In this document: positions 1 through 14,825 of the stretch, one piece after another | Numbering within the stretch: the stretch's first letter is position 1 | How the letters are laid out: each line of letters starts with the position of its first letter | Assembly: GCF_026212465.1 (NCBI RefSeq) | Contig: NC_080058.1 | Location: 6,883,001 to 6,947,000, forward strand | DNA: 64,000 bases | Direction of reading: 5' to 3' | DNA from: Amaranthus tricolor | Lineage: Eukaryota > Streptophyta > Magnoliopsida > Caryophyllales > Amaranthaceae | Notes under the pieces: generated by a model | Seen by the model: the letters and a program-made list of their open reading frames with translations, nothing else | The model's database searches: none | What the model was told of the DNA's origin: nothing | Made by a program: the position numbers and the translations under genes

Positions 1-1687
1 TAAAATTTATTTTATTAAAATATTTATGACTTAATTAGAATAACTAATAAGATGATTGAATATGAGTCAATCATACTTCTATGTAAAAAATTGGGTAATC
101 TCGATTAACAGTTACGTGTCGGTTAGAAAAATCGATTACAGCTCGAGTTCAGTTTTTCCATTTTTGGTTGTCAACCGGTTCGGGTATAGCTTCGGGTCGG
201 ATAATGTCGGTTCAATAAACCTAAAAAGGAACACATTTTCGAGTTGGTTTACTTTCAGTTTCGAATCGGATCACTTTTAAACAGCTCTAGTAACAAGTAA
301 TATAAAATGAAAAAGAAAAATATAACAAGTATATGTTCTATTATACTTGCTAAATTACATGGTCTAGCATTCTCTTACAAAAAAAATCAGTGATTTTAGA
401 TGTATACAATGTGCTCGAACACATAGAGATCTTTTAATTATTTAAAAAGTTTACTATTTAGTTTACACCACTTTTTCTTTTAAATTAATTATTTTGTTTA
501 GGATTCAATGTTGCAAAAAGATTTATTAAACATGGCATATATGTCTCTTAAAAATGAAGTTACTCTTATAAGAGATTGTCTTTTTAATGAGAAAAATTTT
601 AAATAAAGAGCTCATATTCTCATAATTTGTACAAGTTACATTATTTAACCAGTAAACATATAAAATATGTGTCACGGTAAAACTGCTCTCATCAGACATT
701 TGTTAGAAAATAAAATCATCTTTTGCATATTCATAATTATATAAGCGTCATTTTCTTTTGATCAAAACCGACTTGAAATAGTGTGTCAAAATATGTTATA
801 ATAATGTTTTCCACTTGATTAAAAAGATTTAAGAATCCCACTAATCGTTGGGTTAATTCTAAAAATGACAAAAGGTTTATCACATCATTGCAATTCAAAA
901 AGTTTAATTGTGACTAATCGTATCATAATTGACGATTAAGGAATTAATGGGCCAATAACAATCTTTTTTAATAATTAAGCATTAATAAAACTGCTTCAAC
1001 AATTTCCTTTTTACTGTTCTTTTCAATTTTTACCTCACTCCCCCTTAGGAAACATCTAACTTAAAGTCTATGATAATTATATTTGTTACGTCATTAAATT
1101 TAAATCAGTTAAAAAGTTTCTTTTTATGGGTATTACCGACATAAAATTAAGTAAACATCATATATAAAATTAAGCTGCTATACTATTATTATATTGATTA
1201 TTATATTTTAATGGAAAATTTTAAAGTTAGCAATAATAACGTATTTTTGTATCACTATTTAAAATTTAAAAATCATATTTTCATATTCGTATAAATAATA
1301 AAAAATACTTAAGTTATATGAGTTTCTATATTATTATTCTATATAATATTTTATAAAGTATCTATTAAGTAAAACCGTATCTTTTGAAAATTTGTCTAAG
1401 TTGCCAATTTTATTGGGTTTGAATTGAGGATTTATAGAACAGGCCCGTAGCCCATAGTCAACCCACCAACTTATTGGGCGTGCATCTTTCTAAGCATCAA
1501 CGAAGCTAAAAGGGCCCATTTAATGAGTGGCCTAGTGGGTTTACAAATTAAGGACATCGGCTTGAATTAAGGATTGTGGAACATGCCTGTAATTTTTGTA
1601 TGGAATGCTTACTCTTTAGGGAACTAGCTATCTCACAAATGTCTTATAGCTTTAATTGACTATTTTTTCTTTTACTCTGTCTTTATT
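1..1687. other. AT-rich intergenic DNA, no gene seen
   Basis: This stretch is strongly AT-rich and has no open frame longer than about 75 codons. The frame at 56-280 has no recognisable domain and lies in a patch of repeated cggtt/gggtcgg-type motifs, which look like decayed transposon ends. I see no gene, RNA gene or complete mobile element. Confidence 0.6.
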
Positions 1688-2175
1688 AGGCTTGACAAAA
1701 GTTAACACGACATACTAAATTAATCTGAATCTAACTCAAAATAAGTGGATTTAGGTTGAGGGTTGAGGTTAAGGTCAAAATGCTAAACCTAAAACAAATT
1801 TATATAACCCATTTAATTAAATGAGTTAATTTGGAGCTAAATCAATAAGTATAACCTTAACTTAATTCATTTAATATTTCTTATTTATCGTAGTAAATAC
1901 AAAATAACAAATCATGAATAAAAAGTTTGAAATTGAGACTTAAAAAATAAGATATAGTCAAATTAGTCAATGTTTAAAACCTCAGTAATAATTAAAAAAA
2001 AAGTCTCAATATGTATATTGGGTCCAAATTAGATTGACTTGATCTGTAACTGATCAGGTCAGGGTTTTGATTTTCAATCCAATTAACTACACGGATAAAG
2101 TTTGAGTCAAGGAGATTTGACATATTTGAATATGCTCTGACCTAAAACGAATGTAACATGATCTATTTGACAGGC
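1688..2175. repeat. Possible decayed foldback/MITE-like element
   Basis: The left edge (aggcttgacaaaagttaac) and the reverse complement of the right edge (ggcctgtcaaatagatcat) are similar, so the roughly 490-bp segment looks like an old inverted-repeat element. I found no convincing target duplication, and the interior has no coding content. The family is not assigned. Confidence 0.3.
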
Positions 2176-2532
2176 CACTTAATCCTTATCAAAATCAACT
2201 ATATTCACAATTGTCATTAAATTATTACACTTTTCTTTTTTTTTTCCCTCCGATTTGATATTCCCTTCTCTTTCTTAAAATTAGTGTCAAGTCCAATGAT
2301 AGAATTTAATTAGAATAAAAAGGGTAAGAAATGAGGGATGGCATCAAGGCAATCACATATACTGTGATTCTGTGAACTTGTTATGTAAGGGTGGAGGATG
2401 AGCTGTCCAAGCTTTGCCAAAATGCGCAGTCATTGGACTCAGAAGCACAATTTAAGGCCCTAATTTTTTTGTTATTAGCTTTTAACTAGTACTACAAATA
2501 TTAATTAATTTAACTTTTACTTTTGAAAGTTA

Positions 2533-2796
2533 TACTCTTTTCTATTTTCTTTACTTGTCCTATTTGGTTTTGACACATTTGTTAATGTACGTTTTCAATC
2601 ATAAAATATCTCTAATTGTGCTAGAGTTAAAATTATAAAAAGTTGACATTAATAAAATTTACAATAAGACGAATTAAACAAGATCCCACAAAACTATGTT
2701 GTAACTTATAGATTAAGAACAAATCACATAATAAGAGTGATTGATGAATACTGTTGAAAAATCAAATGGGACAAGTAAAGTGAACAGGAGGGAGTA
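2533..2796. mobile_element. Stowaway-like MITE (ctccctcc-ended)
   Basis: The ends are inverted relatives of each other. The left end reads tactc...ctttacttgtcctatttgg, and the right end reads ccaaatgggacaagtaaag-type sequence on the opposite strand, finishing in gggagta. TA at both edges fits the TA duplication of Stowaway-type elements. There is no coding sequence. Confidence 0.55.
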
Positions 2797-2952
2797 TTTG
2801 AGAACAAATCACATAATAAGTCTTAAAGTTTAGGATTTTTACGAGTTACAGTCTTAATATTTATTTTCGGTGAGTTACCCCACTAAAGTATCAAAGTCTA
2901 CATCGTTCAGGCCAAATTATAGAATTTCGACCACTTAATCTAAGATTGCGAC

Positions 2953-4932
2953 TAGGGATGGTCATGGGTCCTAGACCCTAAGGGTCCAGACCCGACCCGA
3001 CCCATATTTATCTTTGGACCCTAAAAAACAGGGTCGGATCTGGGTCTATAATTTTAGGGTCCGGGTCCATGTCTTTTAGACCCGGACCCAAACCCGACCC
3101 GTAGACACTAAGTTATAAATATTTTTAAAAATAGTATTGATTTCCAACTTCCAAAGCTGCTGACTTGCTATATCATGTATATTATGTATATTAAAAAAAA
3201 TAGTATATGAAAATGTATTAAAAAACAAAAAAGAAAATGGTGTAGGTCTATACTCTGTACTTTGTAGCCGTGTACTTAATAGTTATCACGTTAATTTGGA
3301 ACCCCAACTCTCAAGGCTGTCTTTTCAAATTTCTCTCACCATATGGGCATTTCAATTTTCCAGATCTAAAACCTAAAAAAATCAATTTTTTTCATTCCTG
3401 CTCAGTGTCGTGCTATATTCTTCATCTAAAGTTGTCTGCAATGCCGCCATTTTTAGTCCTCGCTTCTTCCTCTATCAATCCGGTCGTTATTCCTTAGTTC
3501 AGAATCTGGTATTTATTTCTTTCTCCATTTCTTAGTAATTTATTTTTCTCTCCATTTCTTAGTAATAATTTTGTGTATATTTTTAGCTTTGTTTTAACAG
3601 GGTTGTGTAAGTGTTAAATGCTTTATTTCAAGTGTTGTGTATAACTTATATCTTGATTTAGGGTTTTGAGTAATAACAAATTACATCTTGATTTAGGGTT
3701 TTGGGTAATAAAAAACTACATCTTATTTTAGGGTTTTGGCCTTTTGGGTAATAATAAATTATATAGTGATTTAGGGTTTTGCTGTATTTAGACAAAGGAG
3801 TACCTTGTTGTGTAGTACCAAAGTAAGATTGATACGATGCAAAATGTTGGCGCTGGTAGTAAGAAACGTTCGGTTCCAAGTTCATTTGAAGATGAGGAGG
3901 ATGAATTTGCTCAATCAAAGAAAACTAAGGTTCGGAAGGTAAATGTGAAGTGTGAAGTTGACTTTTATTTAGAGGAAAATCCTTTACCAAATGATGAAGA
4001 CTTAGATATTATCAGCTGTTGGAAAGTCAATAGGAAGTATCCAACTTTAAGGAAGATTGCTAGAAACATTTTGGCCATTCCTGTTTCAAGTGTTGCCTCA
4101 AAAAGTGCTTTTAGTACAGGCGGCAGAGTTATTAGCCCACATCGTTCTAGAATTCATTCGGAAACTGTGAAAGTTTTGATGTGTTTGCAAAACTAGATGA
4201 TGGAAGACATCAAAGGTAATTTTGCTGATTTAGCTTTTTATTTACATAAATTTAATATTAATTTTAATTACTTTAATAATGTAAGTGTATTTATTATGTT
4301 TACTCTGAAGGTGAAATGGAAAATACTCATGCTTGCTCAACTATTATTGATGACTCGAGACCACCGAAGATGATATTGAAACATTTGATGTTATTGATAT
4401 GGTATGATTTATTTAATTTTTCATTTTTTCTTTAAAGATTAAAATTGTTCTATTGTGTTTAATATTTAATTTTCATATTTGACAGGTTTTAGATGGAGAT
4501 GATGTTTATGATGATGTTGATAATGATGTGGCCTCAATGGAGGATTATTAAATATGTTTCTTCTAAGTTTTTTATGTGTATTTGTTTGTTTTGTTCGAAA
4601 CTTTGTTATATCTTGAAAGTGTTTAATTTGGAACATTGAGTAATTTAAGAGTTTGTATGATTGTATCATTTTATGTAGTTTGAGATTCCACCGTCTTTAG
4701 TTGAAAACCCTTTAGAAATTTTATATGAATAGAAGAAAATTGCATGATATATTTTTGTATAGTTTTTTAGAAAATAAAATTTCCTTTTGGACCTAGATTC
4801 AGACCCTAGGGTCAGGGTCCAAAAATTTTAGACCCTAAAGGTCTGGATCTAGATCTGAATCTTGAAACAAAAATAGGGTTTGGATCTGGGTCTGGCTGGA
4901 CCCGACCCAGATCCGACCCATGCCCATCCCTA
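2953..4932. mobile_element. hAT transposon, internally reduced
   Basis: The element begins tagggatggtcatgggtc and ends gacccatgcccatcccta, a terminal inverted repeat. It is flanked on both sides by the perfect 8-bp duplication attgcgac (2945-2952 and 4933-4940), which is diagnostic of hAT insertion. The subterminal regions are packed with gggtc/gaccc motifs in both orientations, likely transposase-binding sites. Inside, only the C-terminal part of a hAT transposase remains, so this copy is non-autonomous. The perfect duplication suggests a fairly recent insertion. Confidence 0.9.
3837..4551 (+). pseudogene. hAT transposase C-terminal remnant (dimerisation domain)
   Basis: The frame 3837-4196 (119 codons) encodes an acidic/basic N-terminal stretch. 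It continues into the conserved hAT family C-terminal dimerisation region, with motifs DIISCWKVN, YPTLRKIARNILAIPVSS and SAFSTGGRVISPHRS, as in RICESLEEPER/DAYSLEEPER-like transposases. An acidic tail appears to be split over small downstream exons (about 4311-4400 and 4486-4551, ending EDY-stop). The BED zinc finger and the catalytic RNase H-like part are absent. It could still be transcribed, but it cannot encode an active transposase. Confidence 0.8.
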
Positions 4933-5905
4933 ATTGCGACCATTAAGATGATCGAAATTATGTGATTTAGTCTAAATGCTGTAGACTTTGATACTTTGGT
5001 GGTTGTAATTCACAAAAAATAAACATTGAGACTGTAATTCGCAAAAGTACTAAAACTTTAATGTTATAATTTGCAAATTATTCATATTTTTGTTTTTATT
5101 GTTCTTTTCACTTCATAATATTTCCATTTTAGTTGGTGTTTTTATCACTTTCTTTAATTCTATTTGATATCTCCTTTTATTTTCATTCCTTTTAATTTTA
5201 TCAACACATTTTTAATATCTTCACTACTTCTACTAATCATTGTTTTAATTTTATTAGTATTGAGGCAGTAACGCCATATAAAAAATTAAATTAAGTATGC
5301 TGGATATTAGGGGTGTTCAAAATCGGATACCGAGTCAACTCGGATCCGGAAATCCGGGTATCCACTTTTTCAGATACCTAAAAATGTCTCCGAATATCCG
5401 ATTTTACTGATTTCCTAAAACATGCGTTTTTTTTTCCTTATTTCTTTTAGAATTTTTTTAATATAAAATTCAAATTCGAATTTTCTAGAAATACTTAACT
5501 TAATTAGTCATGAAAGACAAATTATGGGGTAAGGGATAGGGAGAGTTTAGAAATTAAAATACAACCATAAGTCAATTGAAATACAACCATAAAATTACAC
5601 ATCGAACTATTAAAAACTATAAGCTCTATTAATCATTTTCAAGGACGTCACCGGTTTCATCAATTATAACCTCCGAATGTTCTAAAGTTAATGCTTTACC
5701 TAAACCAAAGTTATGAACAATATCAGGTTAAAGAAACGATATTTTTACACTTAAATATTAAATATTTAATTGAAAAATAATTATCCCATATAAATAAACA
5801 TAATTTATATTTAACGCAAACCATTACAGAACAGGTATGATATAAGTCCACCGAGTTTTCTTCACTAACACAAACATAGCTGGAAGTTTTACATGGGCTA
5901 ATTAA

Positions 5906-7000
5906 ATTGTTATAATCTAGAGGAAAAATTATAAGAAAATATCTAATTTATAAGTCTATTTGCAAAAAATTTATATATATATTTTTTAAAAACTACCTAA
6001 TCTGATATATTTCTCTGCAAATGATTACCACTAAACGAAAAATGTTAATTAACCGTTAAGTTTGAGGGTTTGACCGATTTGAGAGGTTAAGTTGTCTATG
6101 TACGTGACAGTATCTCATTAGTCCTCGTTTTTTAAATAATTAAAATTAAAACACATAATTTAACAAAATAAAAAAAAAAAAGATATTTGACGTCATATTT
6201 ACCTATCATAACGATTTTTTTCTAAAAAACGGACGTCTTTATTATCTTTATAAAATAACATTTTTGAAAATCCAGTCGAAACAAATACTTATTCGCTCAT
6301 TTAATTTTTCGAAGCAACATATTCGCGATTACCCATAAGGGTGTTCCAACCGGATTTCGAAAGAGTTATCCCATAAGAATAATTGCGACGTCCTTTTTTT
6401 GAAAAATCATCGTTATGATCGGTAAAAATGACGTTAAATTTCTTTTTCGGTTTATATGTCGGGAAATAGGCAAATAAGTACTTGTTTCGACCCGGTTTTC
6501 AAAAAAATTATCCTATAAGGATAATTGCGACGTTTGTTTTTAAAAAAAAAATCGTTATGATGGGTAAAAATAACGTCAAATATATTTTTCAGTTTACGTA
6601 TAGGAAAATAGACGAATAAATATTTGTTTCAACCAGATTTTCAAAAGAGTTACTCCATAAGGGTAATTGCGACGTTCTTTTTTGAAAAAAGATCGTTATG
6701 ATAGGTAAAAATGACGTCAAATATCTTTTATTTTTATTTTGTTAATTTATATGTTTTAATTTTAAATTATTTAAAAATACGAGGACTAATGAGATACTAC
6801 CACATAGACAACTTATCCTCTTAACTTGGACAAACCCTCAAACTTAATAGTTAACTAACGTTTTCCGTTAAGTGGTACTCATTTGTAGAGAAATAAATCA
6901 GAAAGTTTTATTAAAAGAAATACATAAGATAATTTTTTGCAAATAAACCTATAAATTAGGAAGTTTCTTATAATTTTTCTTCGGTCAAAATGAACTATAA
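5906..7000. repeat. Large foldback element nested in hAT-like element
   Basis: Two inverted arms of about 240 bp (roughly 5915-6150 and 6740-6985) are reverse complements. Each contains agtcctcg/cgaggact beside taatgagata-type sequence, and each ends in an aaaattataagaaa motif. Between them lie one inverted and three direct copies of a unit of about 141 bp. This is not coding. It may be a Mutator-like or foldback transposon, but no clear target duplication could be fixed. Confidence 0.6.
6341..6745. repeat. Tandem repeat, about 141-bp unit, three copies
   Basis: The motif taattgcgacg occurs at about 6381, 6522 and 6664, that is every 141-142 bp. Each copy also carries atcgttatgat and a taaaaa-tgacgt-aaat block. 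An inverted fourth copy lies at about 6181-6335. The array is the core of the foldback element. Confidence 0.75.
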
Positions 7001-8429
7001 TATTTGTTGTGGTACTTTTTTGAACAAAAATTAGAAGTATAAAGTACCCAAAAATAGACTAGATTTATTTTCATATTCAATCTCAAACAAAGAACATGAA
7101 CAATTTAATGCATTAAATTTCAGAATATCCAATCTCATATCTAGTCTCAAACAAAGAACATAAACCTTCAACCATAAAGTTTCAGAATAAATGGACTACA
7201 TCGAAAATGGCATAAAATTTCAGAATAAAATTCAAAAAGAGTATTAACTAAATCGAAAATGGCAAAAAAAAAAAAAAAGAAGAAATACCGAAAATCCAGG
7301 TGGTGGTGAATGCGATTCCATGAAGATTCAAGTTCAAATTGAGAAGAGTTCTAAAAAAAGAGGTAGAATATGTGAATAATTTCAGCAATCCTTTGTAAAA
7401 AAATAACAAAAAATGGTGAGCGTGAGCTTACCCAGTCGAGTGTTGATGGCCGTGGACTGTCAAGCTAACCTAGTTGCTTGAAGAAGTTTTGAGGAATGGA
7501 GACTTAGAAGCTTCAAATGTCTTGAGGAAGAAGGGAACGAGTATTGAGTGCTTAGTAGTCACTGACGACGCATAATATTACCGAATAGTTGGGTAAATTT
7601 TAATGGCCCATTAGGGTTTACAAAGCTTTAAAAAAATTTGCAAACCGGATACCGGATATTCGGATTTTCATAAATAGCGATTTGTATCCGACCTGAATAT
7701 ATACCTGTTTAAATAGGGTATCCGGTCCAAAATACCCGGATTTTATTAACCCGGTAAATTATAAGATATTTAAAACCGAATAATGAATAATTTGGATCGG
7801 ATTTTTAAATCGGATATTTTAAACGCCCTTAGTAGATATGCTGGATTAGCTTAATTGAAAGCCAAAATTAAAGGCATTATGTACTAGTACTCCTATATAG
7901 TTTTGTCATGTTGCATGACAAAACTTCTAACATAATTTTGTCCATTTTTCTAATTAATAGCTCAATTGGATAATTTGAATGAGTTATTATGTTAGAGAAA
8001 AATTCAACTGAAGTCATATAACACTTGTTTTTGAGTCAATATTTTTGTCAACATTTTGATTATAACTACCATTGAAAGAAAGGCAGGAGGAATATAGTGG
8101 AAGGAACCCCAAATAACAAAGCCTTACAAAAAAAGTTGTGGTTGGCACTATCTATGCATACTGGCGCATTTGGGGGTTTTGTCTCGCTTCACTTTCAAAT
8201 CGTATCATCTTCGTTTATATTGAGTTTAGGTCCATTCAACTGATTCAAAATTCTTATAATTTTATATTTTATCATTAAGTTTTTCCAAAAAAGTTATATA
8301 AAATAATTTTTTTTAATTTTAAAAAAATATGCTTTTACAAAAAGGTTAATATATCAATTTTAAAGCTATCATATCTTCATTGTAAAAAGTACCTGAAATT
8401 ACTATAACTTTATATCCTTTAAATACATA

Positions 8430-8703
8430 ATCCCTCTTATTCAGCTTATGTGTCTCAATTCTTTTTATGGTCAAGTCACTTTAATTGTTCCATTTCTATT
8501 TTTGATATGGATTTTTGACTTTTATGCCCTTAGTAACTTTATCCTATTTTCAATTATACCCTCCATTATTCATACTAATTTTCCTCCCTTACATTAAAAA
8601 CCCATAATATCACTCTCTTTCCTACCCTTAGAATTTTACTTTTGACTCTCTTTAAAATCCGTAAAAAGTCAAATGAGACTCCTAAAGTGAATAGGAGGGC
8701 GTA
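8430..8703. mobile_element. Stowaway-like MITE
   Basis: The ends are inverted: atccctcttattcagctta... on the left and ...aagtgaataggagggc on the right. Both correspond to the common plant ctccctccgt-type MITE ends. There is no coding content. Confidence 0.5.
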
Positions 8704-11327
<2,624 letters not shown>

Positions 11328-11731
11328 AACAATTTATAAGAAGAAACATGAAGGCCTTCTATAATTAAGATTTGAACTAGTATTCCTTGATGAGAACACG
11401 AGCGCACGATATGATGAAGTAGTTAGTAGGTAGTTGTGCACATTATCTTATCACTTTTATTTTATAATTATTTTAAGGTTTTATGATGAAATTGAACTTA
11501 TTTTTTGGCTAAATTAAACTTAATTTTTAATACTATTTAAGAGGAATCTTTACCAATTTTTACTTCGATCATATAATTTATGTAGACGACAATTTGAACT
11601 GATATATTGATTAAGAAGTCAACAATAATTTTTTGGGATTAAGGGATGAAAATAATGTTGATGTTGTCAATACTATAATTCTATACTTATATCTAATTTT
11701 ACAATTTTATGTCATGTTGGTTGTCGATACG

Positions 11732-12028
11732 GGTCAATGAACCAATTGAACTAAAAGCTTAATTAATGATTAAAGACTCGGGTTGCATTATCTACTTTAT
11801 CATGCACCCTCAGACACAAATTCTTTAGGCTAGAAGTGTGAATGCAATACAGACTCTTTTCATACATATTGCTAGATATTCCACTTGAAATGAGTGGTGA
11901 GTGAGATTTGAACTTGTAATCAAATTGTCACGTTAGCTTTTGATATCATGATTCATGTTAAGAGAACAACTTAATCAAAAGATTAAGTTAATGATTAAAG
12001 CCCCATAATATATTTAATGTTGTATAAT
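11732..12028 (-). mobile_element. Degenerate TRIM retrotransposon
   Basis: This is a diverged relative of the TRIM at 25293-25588. A left LTR-like block (caatgaaccaattgaactaa, ending tatca) is followed by an internal region with cacttgaaatgagtggtgag and gatttgaac. A decayed primer-binding region (tttgatatcatg) and a second LTR-like block follow. It is non-coding and oriented on the minus strand. Confidence 0.55.
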
Positions 12029-12673
12029 ATATAATATACATCAATGAGTAATAGTTAATGTGTGCCTTAATGATCTTCGTCGTAGTGATATGTCGAAATT
12101 TGAAACAAGTGGATTATAGAGTGGGTAGAAACAGTGAGAAACACTATTACAATCGTAAAACGCAAGCATATAAATGTTAAATTTTAACTAATAAGATCAA
12201 TGGGAAATAGAGGAAATATTGAATTGAATTGAACTGAATTGAAATAAATTTATTAGTGTTGAATACTGTAAAAGGATTAGAGAAATACCAAGAACTTATA
12301 TGTTCTAATATGAAGTAAATTAAAAGAAGATAAAACCTTTTTTTCCTAGTTTTGAGAAAAATCTTAATTTTTTCTAACTCAATTTTCTTCTCTTTAAATT
12401 TTAATGTTTATAGAGTATATGTAAATTTTTGGGTGTTTTATGATTGGTTATTAGGTTTAGAGTTTTGAATTCAATTTTCTCCATATTCTTGGTAATTTAA
12501 TTCATCTATATTGTTTTAGCTTGTTAATTTTGTAAATATTTGTTAGAATTGAGCTTGGTGTTAAGTTGATGTTTGCCTCTCTCGTTGATTTTAGAGAAAT
12601 TGGGGTTTAGAGTTCACAATACTCAATGTTTAGGCGTTTAGAATGCTAAAATTGTTGAGAGAAATTCTTCTTG

Positions 12674-12912
12674 GGAGAGACGGTCTCTTTAAAAGACCAT
12701 TTTTAATTGGATTAGCCCATTATATCTTTTTTAAAATATTGTAAGCAGGCATTAAAAATGATATAAGTAGACATTTAAGAAATTGAAAGTAGGCATTAAG
12801 AATATGGTAAGTAAATATTAAGAATAATGTAAGTATGCATTAAGAATACGGTAAGTAGACATTAATCTTTAATGAGCTAGACTTGAAATATGTCTCTAAA
12901 AGAGACAGTCTT
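12674..12912. mobile_element. MITE with gagacggtctct ends and 22-bp internal periodicity
   Basis: The ends carry gagacggtctctttaaaaga and, inverted, tctctaaaagagacagtc. The interior is a run of degenerate units of about 22 bp of the form gtaagtaggcattaagaata. Four further copies or fragments in this window (14144, 21224, 21827, 55888) define a family. Non-coding. Confidence 0.75.
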
Positions 12913-13089
12913 TTTCTATAGTACTAACAATAAGGGCGCTTGCCACTGTTGTTGCTGTCTAGTTGTCAACCACATTCAAATAAAAAGAAAATTATAGAGG
13001 TGTTTCCAGTTTAGGTGGGAAGATCATAATATGACCACCCGACAAAAGATTATCATCCTACTACAGTTGTAAGATGAGAACGAAAAGTT

Positions 13090-13196
13090 CATCATCATTC
13101 TATCCAGTGTATCTCACTTATAAAAAACTATCAATAAGGTCTGAAGAGGAAAGAACAACGACAACTCCTACCTATAAAGGAGAGCGCGGCCAAAGG
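13090..13196 (-). mobile_element. RTE LINE 3' fragment
   Basis: Starting with atcatcat, this segment aligns by eye to the 3' end of the RTE LINE at 56022-57937. Shared features are tatccagtgtatctcac, a cttataaaaaacta block, and cctataaaggagagcgcggc. It is a severely 5'-truncated copy on the minus strand. Confidence 0.6.
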
Positions 13197-14143
13197 TGAA
13201 TGATCGTACACCGGTTGACAAGATATCAAAGAGGATGGGATTCTAGGCGCATGGGGATGAACCGAAGTTGTAAGCGCTTTATGCATGCCTATCCATCCTA
13301 TTATGTTGTATGATTATTTGTTTTTATTATATGTTGTTTTTCCTTTCTGTTTTAGACAAATTAAATATTATTTTTTAAGCTTGTATTAGTATTAAACCAC
13401 ATAAATTTTGTATAAATATTATGATATGGTTTGCATTATATTATTGCTTGTTTTGTTTTTTTTTTTTGGCTCATTTTCTTGTTTAGTTTCCTTATAGCTT
13501 CTAATGCTCTATATCTTTTGATGTTTTGAGTTTATGCAAGGGACCACAAGTAAGGAAGATTGTTAGAGAGGTATGGTCATTTAGATGGTGTTCGTAGGAA
13601 ATGCGAGAGGAAGAGGCAGAGAAAACAACACATTTCAATTCATTTGAGTGATGAGATAGCAACTTGATTTCGATCGTCAATCAACAAAATAAACTCCTTT
13701 TCAATTCATCATCATCAATACTCAAATCAACAAAATATGAAATTATTAATCCACCTTCTCTTCACTTACGACTACCATGTGAACAATCATGTTTTTAGAA
13801 AACTTTTTCTTTCTTACCTTTTGCTTGGGCAAAAAGAACCGCACACAATGTCATTAGCTATAGAGCTCTTATTAGTATCAACAATTTTACACAAAACTGC
13901 TGACAATATCAATAGTTCTACTGCCTTAATTTTTTTTAGTGACATTACAATGAGGAATTTGGTTCATTAATTGATACATGACATTGATCAAAACTTCTAC
14001 ATACACACCCTATGTTAAAGCTACTAGGCCCCTAAGGTCCCCAACACATTAACAACTACCAAAATATAGGCTAATACACCTTTAGTTTTCCAACCACAAT
14101 CTCTTAGATATATAACTATACCATTGTTAATTACAAATTGTTG
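13197..14143. other. Intergenic DNA, no gene seen
   Basis: The 77-codon frame at 13737-13970 has no recognisable domain and no supporting gene structure. I see no RNA gene. Confidence 0.5.
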
Positions 14144-14392
14144 TAAGAGACTGTCTTTTTGAGAGACCATCTCTAATTGGACCGGTTCAATTTATATTTT
14201 TAAAAATATTATAAGTAGGTATTAAGAATGATGTAAGTAGACATTTAAGATATTAAAAGTAGGCATTAAGAATACGGTTAATAAGCATTAAGGATAATGT
14301 AAGTTAGCATTAAAAATACAATAAGTAAGCATTCATCTTTAATAGATTAAACTTGAGATACGTCTTTCAAAGAGACGGTCTCTCAAGAGACT
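14144..14392. mobile_element. MITE of the gagacggtctct family
   Basis: Same layout as the copy at 12674: end block taagagactgtctttttgag, internal units of the type aagtaggcattaagaatacg, and inverted end agagacggtctctcaagag. It sits about 280 bp upstream of the TATA box of the next gene. Confidence 0.75.
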
Positions 14393-14670
14393 ATTTGTTC
14401 ATAATTATATATCTATAAGGTCACTTATTAGAGGAACAAATAATAATTGAATTTTGGTGGGTTGTGGGGGACCTTAAAAAAATAGTGGGAAAAATATTAA
14501 AAATTGAAACTTGGATTCCAATTAGTCCATCAAGCTGAGCTAGCAGTCCATGTGATTATCTGTCAACCCACAATTCCCTTCTACTTTCCAGTGAGGAGTT
14601 TTGCTGTTCTTTGCTTACTTCCTTCTACTCTTCTACTTTCTTCTTAATGTTCTTTGATTTTATTTCTTTC

Positions 14671-14680
14671 TATAAATAGA
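14671..14680 (+). promoter_or_regulatory. TATA box of the E/V/K-rich protein gene
   Basis: The sequence tataaataga lies 155 bp upstream of the ATG at 14826, with a pyrimidine-rich stretch before it. Transcription would be expected to begin about 30 bp downstream, near 14700. Confidence 0.6.
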
Positions 14681-14825
14681 TTTTCTGATCCATATTAAAA
14701 GTTTCCCTTCTTGTTTTGATCACCTACCAAACAGAGAACAGGATCAAGTATACATAAACTTCCCCATAATTCACTTTTTATTCATTCTTTTTCTCTTTAT
14801 ACTTTCTGGATTTTAGGATCTGAAC

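Larger units (their letters stand above)
2823..5061. mobile_element. Palindromic MITE split by a hAT insertion
   Basis: The left arm (2823-2952) and right arm (4933-5061) are reverse complements of each other with few mismatches. For example, the left gtatcaaagtctaca corresponds to the right tgtagactttgatac. The ends read ttaaagttt and aaactttaa. The two arms form one foldback MITE of about 250 bp that was interrupted by the hAT element at 2953-4932. A further partial relative lies near 35806-35890. Confidence 0.7.
5308..7831. mobile_element. hAT-like element with ggatccgg-rich ends
   Basis: The left end (taggggtgttcaaaatcgga) matches the reverse complement of the right end (taagggcgtttaaaatatcc). 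The flanks ctggatat (5300-5307) and gtagatat (7832-7839) agree at 6 of 8 positions, consistent with an aged hAT duplication. Subterminal cggat/atccg motifs are abundant at both ends. A short minus-strand frame near 5625-5720 ends in an acidic tail and might be a transposase remnant. The middle holds a separate foldback structure. Confidence 0.65.
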
